Shown here: positions 61,870 to 64,000 of the stretch, piece by piece | Layout: each line of letters starts with the position of its first letter | Numbering within the stretch: position 1 is the stretch's first letter | NCBI RefSeq assembly: GCF_020886115.1 | Contig: NZ_AP025185.1 | Span: forward strand, 1,736,001-1,800,000 | Origin: Flavobacterium ammonificans | GTDB lineage: Bacteria; Bacteroidota; Bacteroidia; Flavobacteriales; Flavobacteriaceae | Direction of reading: 5' to 3' | Length of the DNA: 64,000 nucleotides | The notes under the pieces: generated by a model | What the model saw: only the letters and a program-made list of their open reading frames with translations | The model's database searches: none | Told to the model about the DNA's origin: nothing | Made by a program: the position numbers and the translations under genes

Positions 61870-62343
61870 TTATTGATGATGATAGGGTTCGTTTTTCAAA
61901 ATCGTAAATCCGCGATACAATTGTTCGATAAAAAATAAGCGTACCATTTGATGCGAGAATGTCATCAACGAAAGTGAAATTTTGCCTTGTGCTTTAGCAT
62001 AAACCGCATCCGAAAATCCGTAAGGTCCGCCAATTACAAATACTAAAGTTTTTATTCCAGAATTCATTTTCTTTTGTAGTTCTTCTGAGAAACCAACGCT
62101 TGAAAAATTCTTACCATTTTCATCCAATAAAATTAACTGATCTGTTGGGGTGATTTTAGATAAAATTAATTCGCCTTCTTTTTCTTTTTGCTGGCTTTCG
62201 GACAAATTTTTTACATTTTTGATATCGGGAATAATATCCAACTCAAACTTGATGTAAAATGACAAGCGTTTGGTGTAATCGTCTATAAGTGTTTGTAATG
62301 CTTTGTTGTCAGTTTTTCCAATGGCAATGAGTTTGATATTCAT
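61870..62343 (-). CDS. rlmH: 23S rRNA (pseudouridine1915-N3)-methyltransferase
   Basis: The 157-residue protein has the SPOUT-class RlmH pattern: MNIKLIAIGKTDNKALQTLIDDYTKRL, LILLDENGKNFSSVGFSEELQKKM, VFVIGGPYGFSDAVYAKAQGKISLSLMTFSHQMVRLFFIEQLYRGFTILKNEPYHH. The GGPYG loop and C-terminal YHH are the cofactor-knot and active-site parts. It methylates m3-psi1915 in helix 69 of 23S rRNA. It lies downstream of a small lipoprotein gene by 36 bp. Confidence 0.97.
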   Translation of the reverse strand: MNIKLIAIGKTDNKALQTLIDDYTKRLSFYIKFELDIIPDIKNVKNLSESQQKEKEGELILSKITPTDQLILLDENGKNFSSVGFSEELQKKMNSGIKTLVFVIGGPYGFSDAVYAKAQGKISLSLMTFSHQMVRLFFIEQLYRGFTILKNEPYHHQ

Positions 62344-62379
62344 TTTTAGATAAGTTGAAAAGTAAATAAACTCATTAGA

Positions 62380-62847
62380 TTATTCTTTTGGTAAAGCAGC
62401 ACCTACAGCAATATCGCATCGATGGCCTTCTTGTCCATGGGGTGGATTCATACCTTCTGGAGTGGGTGTAGCAGGAGTTGGTGTAGCAGTCGCTGTAGTC
62501 GATGTAGTAGTTGGTGTAACTGTCATCTGCGGTGTTGTTGTGACTTTTGAATTGGGTTGTGCAGGAGCAGCTGGTGAATTCAAAGGCGCTCCAACAGGAA
62601 TATCACAACGATGTCCAGCTTGTCCATGCGGCGGATTCATTCCTTTAGCTGTTGCTACGATCGGTGCATTAGTTCCAGTGGTGTTAGTTGGTGTAGCTCC
62701 TTTTGCAGCTGCTTCATTACGCATTTGATTGCCAACTTCAGTAAAAGGAATTACAGCAGTTGGGGTGCTTTCTTTTGTCTCTTGCTCGTTTTTACAGGAG
62801 TTTAATGCCAATCCTGCAAGTAGTAGTAGTCCAATATAATTTTTCAT
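62380..62847 (-). CDS. Lipoprotein with two GMNPPHGQxGHRCDI repeats
   Basis: The 155-residue protein has the lipobox LALNSC near C18. After a threonine/alanine-rich region it carries GMNPPHGQAGHRCDIPVGAPL in the middle and GMNPPHGQEGHRCDIAVGAAL at the end, separated by a Pro/Thr/Ala linker (TTPQMTVTPTTTSTTATATPTPATPTP). Each repeat has two histidines and one cysteine, which could bind metal or form a disulfide between repeats. I recall this NPPHGQ motif from other Bacteroidota proteins but know of no function. I chose ATG at 62847 because it starts a clean signal peptide. Confidence 0.85.
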   Translation of the reverse strand: MKNYIGLLLLAGLALNSCKNEQETKESTPTAVIPFTEVGNQMRNEAAAKGATPTNTTGTNAPIVATAKGMNPPHGQAGHRCDIPVGAPLNSPAAPAQPNSKVTTTPQMTVTPTTTSTTATATPTPATPTPEGMNPPHGQEGHRCDIAVGAALPKE

Positions 62848-62871
62848 TTGTATTCTGATTGGTATGAATTT

Positions 62872-62905
62872 CAAAAATAGGATTTTATTTTATAGTGATC
62901 ATCAA
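62872..62905 (-). promoter_or_regulatory. Predicted promoter of the NPPHGQ lipoprotein gene
   Basis: On the minus strand TTG (62905-62903), a 23-bp spacer and TATTTTTG (62879-62872) fit the consensus and end 25 bp before the chosen ATG. Confidence 0.5.
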
Positions 62906-63006
62906 TTGTTTACTATTTTAGTCTTTGGCTGCTTTGATTAATACTTTTTCTCCTTTTTTTTACACAAAATATATGCTACTTTAGCCATTCTTAAAATTAT
63001 TTGGAA

Positions 63007-63864
63007 ATGATTAGCGAATCCCAATTTAAAAAAGAATTAGAAATAGTAATTGCCAATGCTATACGTGAAGATGTAGGCCCTGGCGATTATAGTTCGTTAG
63101 CTTGTATTCCTGATTCTGCTTCAGGAAAAGCACAACTATTGGTGAAAGAAGACGGCATTATTGCCGGAGTGGCTTTTGCTAAAATGATTTTTGATTATGT
63201 TGATGCCGATTTGCAAATAGACACTTTTATTGAAGATGGTGCCAAAGTTAAGAAAGGAGATGTCGTTTTTCATGTTTCGGGAAGTTCGCAATCCATATTG
63301 AAAGCAGAACGTGTAGTATTGAATTCAATGCAACGGATGTCGGCTATAGCAACTAAAACGAATCAGTATGTTCAATTGTTGGATGGCACTTCAACAAAGA
63401 TTCTAGACACTAGAAAAACTACTCCAGGCTTTCGAGCTCCAGAGAAATGGGCTGTAAAAATTGGCGGTGGCGAGAATCATCGTTTTGCTTTGTACGATAT
63501 GATTATGTTGAAAGACAATCATATTGATTTTGCGGGCGGAATTACTTTGGCTATTGCCAAAACAAAAGATTTTTTGAAAGCAAATAATCTGGATTTAAAG
63601 ATCATTGTGGAAGCACGTGATTTGGAAGAAATCAAAGAAATTTTGAAGAGTGATGGAGTACACCGAATCTTAATTGATAATTTTAATTTCGAAGATACTC
63701 GCAAAGCAGTTACTTTAATTGGTAACCAATGCCAGACAGAGTCGTCAGGTAATATTAACGAGACGACCATTCGTCAGTATGCTGAGTGTGGTGTTAATTA
63801 TATTTCATCAGGTGCGTTGACACATTCTGTTTATAATATGGACTTGAGTTTAAAAGCATTGTAA
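63007..63864 (+). CDS. nadC: Nicotinate-nucleotide pyrophosphorylase (carboxylating)
   Basis: The 285-residue protein has the QAPRTase motifs IREDVGPGDYSSLACIP, LNSMQRMSAIATKTNQYVQ, KILDTRKTTPGFRAPEKWAVKIGGGENHR, LKDNHIDFAGGI, IIVEARDLEEIKEIL and YISSGALTHSV. It makes nicotinate mononucleotide from quinolinate in NAD synthesis. I chose ATG at 63007; a TTG at 63001 is in frame but less likely. The YihY-family gene begins 1 bp after the stop. Confidence 0.96.
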   Translation: MISESQFKKELEIVIANAIREDVGPGDYSSLACIPDSASGKAQLLVKEDGIIAGVAFAKMIFDYVDADLQIDTFIEDGAKVKKGDVVFHVSGSSQSILKAERVVLNSMQRMSAIATKTNQYVQLLDGTSTKILDTRKTTPGFRAPEKWAVKIGGGENHRFALYDMIMLKDNHIDFAGGITLAIAKTKDFLKANNLDLKIIVEARDLEEIKEILKSDGVHRILIDNFNFEDTRKAVTLIGNQCQTESSGNINETTIRQYAECGVNYISSGALTHSVYNMDLSLKAL

Positions 63865-63865
63865 T

Positions 63866-64000
63866 ATGGCATCAGCAATAGAAAATAAGCTTTTAAAAAT
63901 TCCTGTTCTTCGCACTGTAGTGCAAATTTTGCAACGCATAAAATTACCTTGGTTAGAAGGCTTGTCTTTATACGATTTAATAGAATTGTATATTTCAGGT
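63866..64000 (+). CDS. YihY/virulence factor BrkB family protein, N-terminus (cut by window end)
   Basis: Forty-five codons are visible: MASAIENKLLKIPVLRTVV..., with KLPWLEGLSLYDLIELYISG at the edge. The KIPVL...LPWLEGLSLYDL start is how flavobacterial YihY/BrkB membrane proteins begin in my recollection; the membrane segments themselves lie outside the window. It follows nadC with a 1-bp gap, so it is co-transcribed. The family was once named ribonuclease BN in error. Confidence 0.7.
   Translation, partial: MASAIENKLLKIPVLRTVVQILQRIKLPWLEGLSLYDLIELYISG

Noticed and set aside
62462..62728. Antisense open frame of 88 codons opposite the NPPHGQ lipoprotein
   Set aside because: It is valine/glycine-rich low-complexity sequence created by the repeated Thr/Pro/Ala codons on the other strand, with no start context.

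Overview
The window reads as chromosomal DNA of a Flavobacterium-like member of the Bacteroidota. It is AT-rich, has a SusC/SusD outer-membrane pair, promoters of the TTG-N(17-23)-TAnnTTTG type, few clear Shine-Dalgarno sites and an FtsK/DgkA/Tpx gene order. I recognise about 56 protein genes, two of them cut by the window ends. I see no rRNA, tRNA, CRISPR array, prophage or intact insertion sequence.

Region 1-3.5 kb holds the 5' part of ftsK, a diacylglycerol/undecaprenol kinase, thiol peroxidase, and a peroxiredoxin-thioredoxin-small protein operon. Region 3.5-24 kb is the most coherent block. Seven minus-strand genes (murQ, Na+/solute symporter, anmK, NagX-like protein, GHL10 hydrolase, AmpG-like permease, NagZ-like GH3) diverge from susC-susD. 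These are followed on the plus strand by a DeoR-type regulator, a NagB fused to a PIG-L deacetylase, and a FAD/Fe-S D-lactate dehydrogenase-like enzyme. Together they can be read as one route that takes up cell-wall muropeptides, turns anhydro-MurNAc into GlcNAc-6-phosphate plus D-lactate, and sends both products to central metabolism. Three promoters of this block (murQ, susC, nagB) share a TGCRT-NNTTT-TGCRTT site. It lies in the same orientation and at the same distance (72-74 bp) from the -7 box.

Region 24-36 kb carries an amino-acid permease, a methionine-gamma-lyase-like PLP enzyme divergent from an Lrp-type regulator, lpdA, a DoxX protein, pabB-tilS-dsbD, and an ammonium transporter. 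Region 36-46.5 kb carries two exported amidohydrolases, the YifB/ComM ATPase, a membrane protein, an aldehyde dehydrogenase, an RluA-type pseudouridine synthase, a four-helix-bundle gene bracketed by inverted 8-bp repeat arrays, and panB. Region 46.5-56 kb carries an NTF2-like protein, a porin, sdaA, an M14 peptidase, a lipoprotein, a two-piece YeeE-type transporter, and a lysoplasmalogenase/alkylglycerol-monooxygenase-like pair. Region 56-64 kb is housekeeping: clpS, prmA, tpiA, two redox-linked membrane/periplasmic proteins, a DUF1599 protein, folP, rlmH, nadC and the start of a YihY-family gene.

Most transcription units end in clear hairpin-plus-T terminators, which I list. The only gene-free stretch above 300 bp is the murQ-susC intergenic region, and it is full of regulatory sequence.
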